A DNA stretch of 64,000 nt from Natrialba hulunbeirensis JCM 10989 (GCF_000337575.1 NZ_AOIM01000010.1:1-64000), one strand, 5' to 3'. Positions 1 to 8,717 are shown, counted from the stretch's first letter. The notes: generated by a model from the sequence alone, not told the origin. Numbers and translations: made by a program.

Positions 1-21
1 AGAGATGTGTATAAGAGACAG
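1..21. other. Residual Nextera transposase mosaic end (adapter)
   Basis: Bases 3-21 match the 19-bp Tn5/Nextera mosaic-end sequence at every position. It sits exactly at the contig edge and runs straight into coding sequence of a truncated gene. This is library-adapter carry-over, not biology. Confidence 0.95.
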
Positions 22-416
22 ACGCGCATCTGCGCCGAGCAGATGAACGAGATCAGCGTGCCAAACGAGGGGTCCGTGACGAGACGCATCCCACGGTGGG
101 CCTCGTAGGCTTCGTCTAACAGCGGGTCGTCGGGTGCGTTGTCGACGATCGCCTCCAGATCGTCGTCCAGCCGAAGGAGGCGACGGACGGTCGGCTCGGC
201 GTCCGTCGTGGACTGCCACTCGAGTACGCCGTCGACTGTCCGCGCGCGGATCACGTCGCCGTCGACGACGGTGACGTACCACTCGCCGGGAGCGGGCGTC
301 CCGCTGTACATTTCGCCGTCTGCGCGCTGCCAGAGGTAGGTCTGGCCGCTTTCGAGCGTCCGATACAGATCGAGTCCGCCGGAGAGGTCCTCGAGGCGGA
401 TCGTCCCCGTTTCCAT
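22..416 (-). CDS. DNA glycosylase/AP lyase of the OGG/AlkA type, 3'-truncated
   Basis: The reading frame starts at ATG 416 and runs open for 131 codons into the contig edge, so the C-terminal part is missing. The N-terminus reads METGTIRLEDLSGGLDLYRT and continues with an SGQTYLWQ motif and, near the break, FGTLISFICSAQ. These are features of the N-terminal domain of haloarchaeal 8-oxoguanine/3-methyladenine DNA glycosylases, where they lead into the helix-hairpin-helix GPD catalytic domain. That catalytic domain, with its lysine and aspartate, lies outside the window. The family excises damaged purines in base-excision repair. The assignment rests on the N-terminal domain only; the substrate (8-oxoG or alkylated base) cannot be decided here. 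Confidence 0.72.
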
Positions 417-540
417 TCGGTGATCCCTACGGGGGCGTCGGCTTGGGCCTTTCGGACTGGCGTCTTTGCCTCCTCAGGCCGCCTCGCGCTGTGTGTTACC
501 GGGGCGAACCTTCATACTGCAGGCGACACAATGTGTGTGT

Positions 541-1164
541 ATGAACTGCAGGGTTGTCGTCGAAGCTGCAGTGCCGGTATTCGACGTCGAGACAGAAGAC
601 GAGGCGATTCGCATCGCCATCTCGAAGACAGGCGAGATGCTGAACCCTGACCTAAACTACGTGGAGATCAACATGGGCGAACGGACGTCCCCGTCCGGTG
701 AAGAGTTACCACCTGCGTTCATCGCAGCCGACGAAGCGCTCGTCGCACTCGAACTCGAGATGACTGTGTTCAACGTCGAGCGCGAGGAGCACGCCTCCCG
801 GATCGCCCGCAAGGAGATCGGACAGCGACTCGAGAACATTCCACTCGAGGTCGAGGAGGTAGAGGTTATCGAGGACGAGGACGACGATGACGCTGAAGAC
901 GACGAAGACGACAAAGACGACAAGGAAGCGACAGACGAGACGGCGGATGCTGGCACTGACGACACCGCGACCGACAGTGACGACGCAGACGTCGGCAGCG
1001 AGGAACGCTCGGAGACGGACCCAGAGTCGGCGTCGGAATCGGAGTCTTCGAGCGCAACCAGCGGAGACGAAACTGACGGTGGCGAAAACACGCGAGCAAA
1101 CGACGGGACAGACGAGCAGACGGACGAAGAGATTCTCCCCGAGTTCGAAGATTTGGTCGAGTGA
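541..1164 (+). CDS. UPF0212 (DUF555) family protein with long acidic tail
   Basis: ATG 541 gives 207 residues beginning MNCRVVVEAAVPVFDVETED, a typical start for this archaeal conserved protein of unknown function. The first ~110 residues are the family domain (ISKTGEMLNPDLNYVEI, ADEALVALELEMTVFNVERE, ARKEIGQRLENIPLEV). Residues ~115-207 are a low-complexity Asp/Glu/Ser/Thr tail, probably disordered. Where non-halophilic members carry a zinc-type CPxCG stretch, this protein reads TSPSGEEL, so that metal site is absent. An upstream in-frame start at 466 would add residues that do not look like the family. No operon partner is evident. Confidence 0.85.
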   Translation: MNCRVVVEAAVPVFDVETEDEAIRIAISKTGEMLNPDLNYVEINMGERTSPSGEELPPAFIAADEALVALELEMTVFNVEREEHASRIARKEIGQRLENIPLEVEEVEVIEDEDDDDAEDDEDDKDDKEATDETADAGTDDTATDSDDADVGSEERSETDPESASESESSSATSGDETDGGENTRANDGTDEQTDEEILPEFEDLVE

Positions 1165-1759
1165 CCTGACCGCCAGGCGACCACGGCGGATCCGGCGATT
1201 TTCCGATCGAGCCTGACTCGATGAGCCTGTCGTCGGTGTCTCTGAACGACCATTGCCGACGGAGACTGTGTCACTATCGGCGATGGTAGCGCGAGGAATA
1301 CCGGACCACTGCCTCCCAAACAGTTCGCCATTTGTTCGCTACACAACACGGTAATCATCACCTATCGCGACAGTCGACCACAGTTCAGGACACTTTTTTG
1401 TTCCTTCGACTAGCAGAAGTGCGTGTCTGGAGAGTGCCCGCAATCGGAGTTCAGACGCTGAGGGGTCGCTCTGGAGACATCGCACTCGGCTCACATAGGC
1501 TGACTGTTCGTTCAGCCGAGTTCAAACAGGAGCTACGAGAACACGACGGACAAGACACCGAAAGCAGCCAACACGACGGACAAGACACCGAAAGTAGCCA
1601 ATCTCGACACTCATACCCAGAATCTGCATCGTAAGACCCCATTGGAGAGCGACACACAGTATGGGCGAGAACGCGAGTCCTACGCCAGCGGAGGGCAGCC
1701 GGCCCGGAATCCAGTCTCGCCAGTAGCATGCTTGTGTACCGAAGGAGACTCCGTACGAC
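1165..1759. other. Intergenic region without a convincing gene
   Basis: About 600 bases between UPF0212 and UPF0058 genes. Open frames on both strands are short, overlap each other and lack recognisable motifs. The only structure seen is the perfect-length 30-bp direct duplication listed separately. Confidence 0.6.
1541..1600. repeat. 30-bp tandem duplication
   Basis: Two adjacent 30-bp units (1541-1570 and 1571-1600) differ at a single base (c/t at the 25th position). In one plus-strand frame each unit would encode HDGQDTESSQ, but no surrounding gene is supported. Confidence 0.85.
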
Positions 1760-1996
1760 TTAGTCTGCGGTAGCGGCGACGGCTTCCTGCTCGCCCTCGC
1801 GCATGTTCATCGTGATTCCGCCAGCGAGTGCAAAAACAGCAGCCTTGTGATCGGTTTTCGATTTGTGAATTGATGTCGGTCGAATACCAAGGGATTCGTA
1901 TTCGTCGAGGTCAATCTGACAGTTGTCCCACTCTGCACACTGGTTCGATACCTCCGCAAGAAGGCCGTGAAGGTGAATGAGCTCCTGTTTCTTCAT
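1760..1996 (-). CDS. UPF0058 family protein
   Basis: This 78-residue protein begins MKKQELIHLHGLLAEV and contains the block RPTSIHKSKTDHKAAVFALA, the hallmark of the archaeal UPF0058 family (function unknown). I chose ATG 1996 because family members start at MKKQEL; an ATG two codons upstream (2002) is also possible. It is a stand-alone gene; upstream lies a 240-bp non-coding stretch. The central part (CAEWDNCQIDLDEYESL) is the usual variable linker. Confidence 0.88.
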   Translation of the reverse strand: MKKQELIHLHGLLAEVSNQCAEWDNCQIDLDEYESLGIRPTSIHKSKTDHKAAVFALAGGITMNMREGEQEAVAATAD

Positions 1997-2238
1997 AACC
2001 ATGCAATCCTATCCACTGCAGGGTTATATTATTATCTTGAGTCGCGTTACCATGGGTACACACGCACGGTGCGTGAAAACCCGGTACAAAAACTGATCGA
2101 AAACGGCTGCTAGCCGGATGAAACAATTCACAAGGACGTATTGTCTCGGTCGTGAGAACGACTGTGATTCGTCTCGGTTCGCGGTTAAGCGGGTCTGAAA
2201 CGGTCTATACTGCGTTCAGGTGTTGCCTAGATTCGGTG

Positions 2239-2418
2239 TCAGCCTAGCTGTTTGAGGTTCTGGAGATCGCGGTCGGTTCGCATGAATTCGGCCGTGCGTC
2301 GAGAGGCATGACAGTTGGGACAGTGAAACATTTCCGTCGACGATGGAAGAGTTCCGGGAGAGCGCTGCCAATCTTTCGCACACTCAGGACACAACAGTTG
2401 CACGGTCGTCTCGTCCAT
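2239..2418 (-). CDS. 59-residue putative zinc-binding protein
   Basis: ATG 2418 to TGA 2239 encodes 59 residues: MDETTVQLLCPECAKDWQ at the start, then FHCPNCHASRRTAEFMRT. The two CPxC knuckles (Cys10/Cys13 and Cys33/Cys36) are spaced as in a single-zinc ribbon. I recognise this as a small conserved haloarchaeal protein type, usually annotated only as a hypothetical or zinc-finger protein. Its role is unknown; a nucleic-acid or protein adaptor role is a guess from size and fold. A larger overlapping frame here is a shadow. Confidence 0.8.
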   Translation of the reverse strand: MDETTVQLLCPECAKDWQRSPGTLPSSTEMFHCPNCHASRRTAEFMRTDRDLQNLKQLG

Positions 2419-2480
2419 GGCACGCTATTGCACACCATGTGTGAAAAAGGTTGTCGCGACTGTCTCACAACGGTGTACTC

Positions 2481-2520
2481 GAGTAGGACAGGGTAAGACA
2501 AGGTAGGACAGCGCAGGACA
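2481..2520. repeat. 10-bp degenerate tandem repeat
   Basis: Four consecutive 10-mers end in the same pattern (gagtaggaca, gggtaagaca, aggtaggaca, gcgcaggaca). They lie in the 318-bp spacer between the small zinc protein and the TFB gene, where I see no gene. Confidence 0.7.
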
Positions 2521-2736
2521 GAACAAAATCACTACGGAAGTGAGACCGTAGAGTAGCTGCGGCAGAACACGTTCTGCTCGTCGAGATCAGGAGTCGGGAA
2601 CGTAGTGTGGGCACCGCTCAGCGGGTGTGAGACGGGCAGTGGACAGAACAGGGCAGTAACACGCGAGAAGTGAGATCGACAGAGAGCAACACACCGATAG
2701 CGGCAGTGTCACGGCAGAGTGGTGTGTGTATGTGTG

Positions 2737-3726
2737 TTAGGCTGGTGCAGCCGTGTCGGAGGCTTCGAGCAGTTCCTTGTAGCGGTTTCGGATCGTGACC
2801 TCGGAGATGCTCGCAACCTCGCTGACCTCGTTCTGGGTTACCTTCTCGTTGGTCAACAGCGCGGCCGCGTAGACGCCTGCTGCGGCGAGGCCGACCGGCG
2901 ACTTGCCGCTGTGGACGCCCTCCTGACGAGCCGACTCGAGTAGCTCGCGGGCCATCCGCTCGGTCTCGTCCGAGAGGTCGAGATCGCTGACGAATCGGGG
3001 GACGTAGTGTTCCGGATCAGCGGGCTTGACCTCGAGCCCGAGTTCGCGGATGATGTAGCGGTACGTGCGGGTGAGTTCCATCTTGTCGACGCGGCTGACG
3101 GCCGAAATCTCGTCGAGGCTGCGCGGCGTGCCGGCCTGACGGGCCGCAGCGTACAGCGACGATGTCGCGACGCCCTCGATGGACCGACCTGGGAGCAGGT
3201 CCTCCTCGAGTGCGCGGCGGTAGATGACCGACGCGGTTTCGCGGACGTTCTCCGGCAGTCCGAGCGCGGAAGCCATCCGGTCGATTTCACCGAGCGCCTG
3301 CTTCAGGTTGCGCTCCTTGGAGTCGCGGGTACGGAATCGCTCGTTCCAGGTGCGAAGACGCTGCATCTTCTGGCGCTGGCGGCTGGAGAGGGACTTACCG
3401 TAGGCGTCCTTGTCCTGCCAGCCGATGTTCGTCGACAGGCCCTGGTCGTGCATCATGTTCGTCGTCGGTGCGCCGACGCGGGACTTCTGGTCCTTCTCGG
3501 CAGCGTCGAAGGCGCGCCACTCGGGACCGCGGTCGATCTCGTCCTCTTCGACGACGAGGCCACACTCCTGACAGACCGTCTCTGCGTGTTCGTCGTCCGA
3601 GATGAGCCGACCACCACACTCCGGGCACTGCTCGCGCTCCTCGGAGCGGGCTGTCTCCTCCTCCTCAGTTCGTGTTCGCTCCTCGGTACGCTCGTTCGAG
3701 TAAGTTCGAAGGTTCGTATCAGTCAT
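2737..3726 (-). CDS. tfb: Transcription initiation factor IIB (TFB)
   Basis: A 329-residue archaeal TFIIB homologue, which bridges TBP at the TATA box and RNA polymerase. An acidic ~30-residue N-terminal extension precedes the zinc ribbon (Cys34, Cys37, Cys52, Cys55). The B-finger/linker follows (GPEWRAFDAAEKDQKSRVGAPTT in part), then two cyclin-like repeats (about 125-215 and 225-320) with SIEGVATSSLYAAAR and the second-repeat helix-turn-helix EVASISEVTIRNRYKEL. Length is normal for the family. Haloarchaea usually carry several TFBs; which paralogue this is cannot be told from sequence alone. The start ATG 3726 is followed by a family-like N-terminus. Confidence 0.97.
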   Translation of the reverse strand: MTDTNLRTYSNERTEERTRTEEEETARSEEREQCPECGGRLISDDEHAETVCQECGLVVEEDEIDRGPEWRAFDAAEKDQKSRVGAPTTNMMHDQGLSTNIGWQDKDAYGKSLSSRQRQKMQRLRTWNERFRTRDSKERNLKQALGEIDRMASALGLPENVRETASVIYRRALEEDLLPGRSIEGVATSSLYAAARQAGTPRSLDEISAVSRVDKMELTRTYRYIIRELGLEVKPADPEHYVPRFVSDLDLSDETERMARELLESARQEGVHSGKSPVGLAAAGVYAAALLTNEKVTQNEVSEVASISEVTIRNRYKELLEASDTAAPA

Positions 3727-3814
3727 GGTGTATCGGGTTGGTTACTCGGGGCTCCCGGGTGGGGTAACCAGAAGAAACCCGGTCGCCTCGGCTAACATAG
3801 AGTTAGGCCGTAAG

Positions 3815-3844
3815 CCATATAAAGATTTCGTCCAGTTTATAAAC
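3815..3844 (-). promoter_or_regulatory. Candidate promoter of the TFB gene
   Basis: Two TATA-like elements read on the minus strand: CTTTATATGG (3815-3824) and the palindrome GTTTATAAAC (3835-3844). Either would place transcription start 5' of ATG 3726 with an untranslated leader of about 65-85 nt. The remainder of 3727-4045 shows no gene. Confidence 0.4.
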
Positions 3845-4045
3845 TACTCGGGTTTCTGTTTATATGCGTTTCGGATATATACTCATTAATCATGGCCGTC
3901 AACGGCGATCAGTTAGTGTCCAAACGACAACCAAATGTCAGATACTCCAATCCGTTCGCACTGACGGCAACGGTGAGTCACGGACCCACGTAGGGAGGTG
4001 CTACATGGTCGAATACTTTTCGACGGTGGGCGTAAATGATCGGCT

Positions 4046-4750
4046 ATGACCGTTCACTTCGGCGCGCTCACTGTCGACTGGCTCGGCCTCGCAACCGTCC
4101 GCCTCGAGGGACAGACGGGAACCGTGATCTACACCGATCCGGGCCCCGAACACTACGGCGTGCTCGACAGCGAGCCGAGAGACGGCGACCTCGTTCTCAT
4201 CTCTCACGGAGACCACTACGACCCCGACTCGATTCGCCGCGTCGCCCACGAGGACGCGATCGTCATCGTCCACGACTCCGTCGACGCGGGGGTACTCGAG
4301 TGGACCGACGAGCAGCCGGAAGCGCTGCCGTACGAGGTCGAGCGCGTGCGGGCGAACGAGTCGTTCATTCTGGGGCCGCTCGATCTCTCGACGACGCCGG
4401 CGTACAACGAGCCAGCGGGACCACATACGGACGAGCAGGGACGACCCTATCACCCCGAGGGGGAGGGGTGTGGCTTTCTCGTCACCGTCGACGGCGTGAC
4501 GGCCTTCTGGCCGGGCGACACTGACGCGCTGGCAGCACACGACGACCTCGTCGTCGGTCTCTTTCTGCCGCCGATCGGCGGCGGAACCACGATGGATCGC
4601 CACGAGGCCGCGGCGCTCGCCGAGCGGCTCCAACCGGATCTGGTGCTCCCAGTGCACTACGACACGTTCGACGCGATCGAGGCCGACGCGGAGGCGTTCG
4701 TCGTCGACGTTGCATCCCGTGGGGTTCCGGTCGTCCTCGACTCGAAGTAG
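4046..4750 (+). CDS. MBL-fold metal-dependent hydrolase
   Basis: A 234-residue metallo-beta-lactamase-fold protein. The metal-site loop is SHGDHYDPDS (His54, Asp56, His57, Asp59), a variant of the classical HxHxDH. Later ligands are likely in FWPGDTDAL and in LVLPVHYDTFDAI. The substrate is unknown; the size and VHYDT ending resemble UPF0173-like hydrolases. ATG 4046 lies about 30 bases after an AT-rich stretch (aatacttttc), so the transcript may have a very short leader. Stand-alone gene. Confidence 0.85.
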   Translation: MTVHFGALTVDWLGLATVRLEGQTGTVIYTDPGPEHYGVLDSEPRDGDLVLISHGDHYDPDSIRRVAHEDAIVIVHDSVDAGVLEWTDEQPEALPYEVERVRANESFILGPLDLSTTPAYNEPAGPHTDEQGRPYHPEGEGCGFLVTVDGVTAFWPGDTDALAAHDDLVVGLFLPPIGGGTTMDRHEAAALAERLQPDLVLPVHYDTFDAIEADAEAFVVDVASRGVPVVLDSK

Positions 4751-4904
4751 TAGCCAATTCTGTACATTCGGGGGCAGATCCGTACCTATAAGTAACGAGT
4801 CGCGAATTCTCCGACGAGAACCTATGATGAGCATTGACAATCGTACATTGTGGAGTGGGTGGCGGTGACACCCGACACAGCACAGCAACATCGGATTATG
4901 ACGC

Positions 4905-6293
4905 GTGGTGAGTGGTGTGAGTACTGAGACTGGGCCGGGGACAGGGCCTGATTCTGGCTCTGGAACCGAGTTCGACGCGGACGAACTGTCCTATCCCTCC
5001 CGGAACTGGCGGGACTTCTTTACGGATCACTTCGGTCCGTCGATGCTCTGGGCGCTGATCAGCATCGGCGGCAGCCACATCGTCCTCGCACCGACGCTCG
5101 GCGGCACGTTCGGTCTCTTCGCTATCTGGATGTTCGCGATCATCTATCTCGCGAAGTACGGCGGCTGGGAGCTCGGTATCCGGTACAACTACGGCGTCGG
5201 CGGCAACCCGGTTGAGGCCTACGACCAGCTTCCCGGTCCGAAAAACTGGATGCAGTGGTTCACTGTCGGCGTGTTCACCGTCATGTACACCGGGATCACC
5301 GCCGCGGTCGGGATGAGCACCGCCTCGTTCGTCCAGGCGATGACGCCGCTGTCGTTCCAGCAGTCGTTCGTCCTCTTCGTCGGCTTCGCGGGCGTGCTCG
5401 TCCTGCTGACACGCTACAGCCTACTCGAGAAGATTCTGATCGGCTTTACGGTCGCGCTGGGATTCCTCATCGTTCTCGGCGTGCTCGTCGGTCCGCCGTC
5501 GGGTGAGGTCGTCGCCGCGACGACGTTCACCGCACCGGACATCACCGGACCGCTGTTCATCGGTCTGTTCGCCGCGGCGGCCGGCTTCGCGCCGACCGGC
5601 TTCAGTACCAGCGTCCTCATCGGGAGCTGGAGTATGGCCAAGGGAGAAGGTGCAGGCGAACTCCGCGAGCGAGACCTCGATCCGAACGACGAGCGCTACC
5701 ACGACTACATCCGCGCGTGGATTCAGACCGGTCGTCGCGACTTCAACATCGGCTACGCGTTCAGCTTCGCACTGATCGTCGCGATGGTGATCCTCGCCTC
5801 GAACGTCCTCTACCCGAACCCGCCCGAGGACGCCGATCTCGCCGTCACGATTGGAAACATCCTGAGCCAGTCCTTCGGCGAGTGGTCCTACTACGCGATG
5901 ATCCTCGGCGCGTTTGCCGCGCTGTACTCGACTGTCATTACGCTCCTCGACGGCGCAGCCCGTGCGACGGGCGACGTGCTCCCGATGGCACTCGAACGCG
6001 ACGACCTCGACAGCGAGCGGATTCGCAAGCTCGTCGTGGTCGGCATCGTCGCTGTGAGCTGCGGGATCGTGCTCACGCTCGGTGCCGTTCCGGTCACGTT
6101 CCTCATCTGGATCTCCGCGATCCTCGCGGTCACCGAGATCCTGTTCTACCCGGCGAACTGGTACGTCGTCAAGAAGAACCTGCCCGAACAGTTCCAGCCC
6201 TCGCGGACCTGGGTTATCTACTACGTGGTGAGCCTCGTCGCGGTCACCATCTTCGGCCTCATGGGTGCTGCCCACGAGTTCGGTTACATCTAG
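4905..6293 (+). CDS. NRAMP-like membrane transporter
   Basis: About 460 residues with eleven or so hydrophobic segments. After a Gly/Ser-rich acidic N-terminus comes NWRDFFTDHFGPSMLWAL, and the first helix ends GGSHIVLAPTLGGTFG. The overall pattern (first helix followed by KYGGWELGIRYN, sixth helix around GFAPTGFSTS) resembles the NRAMP/SLC11 divalent-metal transporter fold. However, the metal-binding DPGN of helix 1 is replaced by GGSH and the helix-6 MPH by APTGF. Transport of Mn/Fe is therefore doubtful. The start is a GTG (4905, 4908 or 4917); the nearby ATG at 4898 is in another frame and stops. Confidence 0.65.
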   Translation: MVSGVSTETGPGTGPDSGSGTEFDADELSYPSRNWRDFFTDHFGPSMLWALISIGGSHIVLAPTLGGTFGLFAIWMFAIIYLAKYGGWELGIRYNYGVGGNPVEAYDQLPGPKNWMQWFTVGVFTVMYTGITAAVGMSTASFVQAMTPLSFQQSFVLFVGFAGVLVLLTRYSLLEKILIGFTVALGFLIVLGVLVGPPSGEVVAATTFTAPDITGPLFIGLFAAAAGFAPTGFSTSVLIGSWSMAKGEGAGELRERDLDPNDERYHDYIRAWIQTGRRDFNIGYAFSFALIVAMVILASNVLYPNPPEDADLAVTIGNILSQSFGEWSYYAMILGAFAALYSTVITLLDGAARATGDVLPMALERDDLDSERIRKLVVVGIVAVSCGIVLTLGAVPVTFLIWISAILAVTEILFYPANWYVVKKNLPEQFQPSRTWVIYYVVSLVAVTIFGLMGAAHEFGYI

Positions 6294-6299
6294 ACGCAG

Positions 6300-7430
6300 T
6301 TAGCTCGGGGTCGACGCGATTTCCTCACTTCTCGCACTCTTCTCCCGCAACCGCGCAAGCCGACGCCCGAGCGGCGGCCGACTCTTGAATACGACCCAGT
6401 GACCGCCGTCGACGAGTTCGAGGTTCTGTTCCTCTGCTGCGTACTCGAGTGCGCGGACGAGTTCGTCCTGCCCGACCACAGCCGCTGCGTAGTCGTCAGC
6501 GCGGTAGAACGCCCGACGGGCGGCCCAGAGCGTGGGCAGGGCGAGCACCGCGACGAGGAGGATAAAGATGGTAACGAGCGTCTCGGAGCCGAAGAGAAAT
6601 GCACCGACGCCGAGTACGAGATAGCCGAGTAGCGAGTGCACGGCGTAGCTACGGTAGTGGGTCCGTCGCTTGCCGGCGTGAACTGCGAAGATCGCCTCGA
6701 GTGTCTCGTCGTCGAACGCTTCCAGCACGCGTTCGGTGACGAATAGCTGTCGGCGGCCGGGGACGCCGTAAACGTGGATTCCCGCCGTCTCGGGCATATC
6801 ATCGAGGATCACGATGGACGAGACCGAGAGGCCGCTGCGGTCACACCGTTCGCGGAGGCGCTCGCGCTCGGCCGGTGTCGGGTCGCGCGTGTCTCGAAAG
6901 ATGTGGGCCAGTACCGGATTGGCGACCGAGATCGCAACAATCACCCCGAGCAGGAGCAGCCAGTAGGTCACGGGGCCGCCCTCAGCGAGCGCTCGAATGA
7001 GGAGTGCGAACACCGTCGCGAACAGGACGGTGAGCGCGAGGGCGTACCGACCGAGGCTCCGAAGCGCGGTTCTCACTGGGAGGTCGATCTCCTGGACGTC
7101 TCGGATCGCCGGCACGAGCGTCGCGTAGACGGCGAGGGTCACGGCCGCAGTAATGAGCGCGGCCGTAAGCTGGACGGCGAACTCGGCGAGGAGCGAGGTG
7201 TCGGAAATCGGCGTCGTCGCTGCGAGTGTCGTTCGTACGACCAGCCCGTGGCCAAGCGTAAACAGGGTCGCGTACGTGAGCCCGGCGACGCCCCACAGTG
7301 CAACCAGCAGTCGACGGAGCCAGCGCGTCGGAGTCGACGAGCGCAACGCGCGGCGAGATGCGAACCAGAACGCCGGCACGAACACCAGCAAGAGGACAAG
7401 TACGGCGTTGGCGATAGTTACGGGTGACAC
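6300..7430 (-). CDS. M48-like membrane protein lacking the zinc-protease motif
   Basis: 376 residues: two N-terminal helices (~5-25, ~40-60), further helices at ~85-105, ~130-148, ~155-175, then a soluble domain and helices near 265-300. The stretch VTERVLEAFDDETLEAIF followed by AVHAGKRRTHYR aligns with the M48/HtpX motif region, where active enzymes have AHExGH. Here the two His and the catalytic Glu are replaced (VHAGK, residues 250-254), so peptidase activity is not expected. Its 3' end lies 6 bp from the convergent transporter gene. It could be a scaffold or regulatory pseudoprotease. Confidence 0.65.
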   Translation of the reverse strand: MSPVTIANAVLVLLLVFVPAFWFASRRALRSSTPTRWLRRLLVALWGVAGLTYATLFTLGHGLVVRTTLAATTPISDTSLLAEFAVQLTAALITAAVTLAVYATLVPAIRDVQEIDLPVRTALRSLGRYALALTVLFATVFALLIRALAEGGPVTYWLLLLGVIVAISVANPVLAHIFRDTRDPTPAERERLRERCDRSGLSVSSIVILDDMPETAGIHVYGVPGRRQLFVTERVLEAFDDETLEAIFAVHAGKRRTHYRSYAVHSLLGYLVLGVGAFLFGSETLVTIFILLVAVLALPTLWAARRAFYRADDYAAAVVGQDELVRALEYAAEEQNLELVDGGHWVVFKSRPPLGRRLARLREKSARSEEIASTPS

Positions 7431-7595
7431 ATTCGCGATGTATTCAGACGTTCTACATATATTCCGCGATCTTACCGGTACTCGAGTCCGTTAGTTCCGT
7501 CCTCGGGGTGTTGGCAGGCAGTCCAGTAAGTCCAATATCCTGACTGACTAGTCGGTCAGCTTAAAACGATGCGGCCGCTACCCTGATTCGGGAGG

Positions 7596-7853
7596 ATGGA
7601 AACACAACGACCAACGCTGCGGGAAGACCTTGGACGAGCGAGAGAAGAGCGTGCAGTTCATCTCTGGGGAGCGATCGGGTCTGCAATCGTCTCGATTTTC
7701 GTTCCGATTCTCGGGTTGATCACGGCCTACAGCGGCTACAAACTGACTGACGTGATGAGCCGACGCTGGTTCGGGCTACTCCTTGCAGCCTTCGGACTGG
7801 CGAACGTCGTCTCGTGGATTCTGTGGCTTGCCATGCTCGCCGGCTACATCTAG
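7596..7853 (+). CDS. Small two-helix membrane protein
   Basis: 85 residues beginning METQRPTLREDLGRAREERA, then two hydrophobic segments (~25-47 and ~60-82) separated by the basic turn KLTDVMSRRW. It has no recognised family motif. It is convergent with the UbiA gene, with 3 bp between stop codons. Acidic/basic N-terminus and short loops suggest an inner-membrane protein of unknown role. Confidence 0.6.
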   Translation: METQRPTLREDLGRAREERAVHLWGAIGSAIVSIFVPILGLITAYSGYKLTDVMSRRWFGLLLAAFGLANVVSWILWLAMLAGYI

Positions 7854-7856
7854 GCG

Positions 7857-8717
7857 TCAGAGGAAGCCGGCGAGCGGTTCGAACCAGACGGCGGCGACTA
7901 ACACCGCCAGAAAGACGTACGAGCCGCGAATGAGCAACATCGTCGCGAGATCTGGCGGTGCTCGCGCGGCGATCATAGCGACCGCGGCGAACGCGAGTGC
8001 CGCGAGCAACGCTGTCGGCGGAAATTGCTGTCCGATGACGAAGCCGGTCACGACGAGTAATGCTATCGCCATCAACCCGTACGCGACCGTGTACGCCCGA
8101 TGTGGGCCGAGGGTCACCGCGACAGTCCGCTTCTCGATCGACCGATCGTAGTCGTAGTCCTGGGCGTCGTCGATTACCTTGATCCCCGAGAGCAAGAGGA
8201 GGAAGACGAGCGCGAAGCCGAGGGGCACGGCCGCAACCGTCGTCGCCTGAACGTAGAAGCCGCCGAGCAACGACAGCGCGATGCCGAGCGGGTAGCCCGT
8301 CGTTGCGGTCACCGGATTCATATCCAACTGCGGTGCGTGATGGTAGGCGATGAGCCACGTCGGCACCGTCAGGGCGACGGCCACCCAGTTGACCAGCAGC
8401 GCCAGCAGGAGACAGCAGAGGGCGAAGAGCCCCGTCGAGAGGGCGAGGCCAAGTCGACAGCCCCGCTCGGTGAGCGGATGATCGTCGTCCTCGTCGCGGA
8501 CGTAGAAATCGACGTAGCCGTCCTTGATGTGGGCCGTGTAGACCGCGGCGAACATCGCAACGACGTGGATCGCTGCGAGCACCGGGTCCACGGTCGTCGC
8601 GAGCAGCGCACCGAACAGGGACGCAGCCAGCGGCGGCAGCATGAACACCGGATGCACCTGCGACAGGTACGCCCGCGTCGTCGCCTCGGTGCCAGCGCCG
8701 CGTCTCGCGAGGGCCAT
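7857..8717 (-). CDS. UbiA-superfamily prenyltransferase
   Basis: 286 residues with about eight membrane helices. The two Asp-rich prenyl-diphosphate/Mg sites are visible: KDGYVDFYVRDED (Asp66, Asp70, Asp75) and KVIDDAQDYDYDRSIEKRT (Asp183-Asp191). UbiA enzymes attach polyprenyl chains to aromatic or glycerol-phosphate acceptors in the membrane (quinone, lipid or cofactor synthesis). The acceptor cannot be inferred; no quinone or lipid genes are adjacent. Length is normal. Confidence 0.85.
   Translation of the reverse strand: MALARRGAGTEATTRAYLSQVHPVFMLPPLAASLFGALLATTVDPVLAAIHVVAMFAAVYTAHIKDGYVDFYVRDEDDDHPLTERGCRLGLALSTGLFALCCLLLALLVNWVAVALTVPTWLIAYHHAPQLDMNPVTATTGYPLGIALSLLGGFYVQATTVAAVPLGFALVFLLLLSGIKVIDDAQDYDYDRSIEKRTVAVTLGPHRAYTVAYGLMAIALLVVTGFVIGQQFPPTALLAALAFAAVAMIAARAPPDLATMLLIRGSYVFLAVLVAAVWFEPLAGFL

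Noticed and set aside
1332-1634. Plus-strand 100-codon frame containing the 30-bp duplication
   Set aside because: No family, no supported start, and biased composition; kept only as a repeat.
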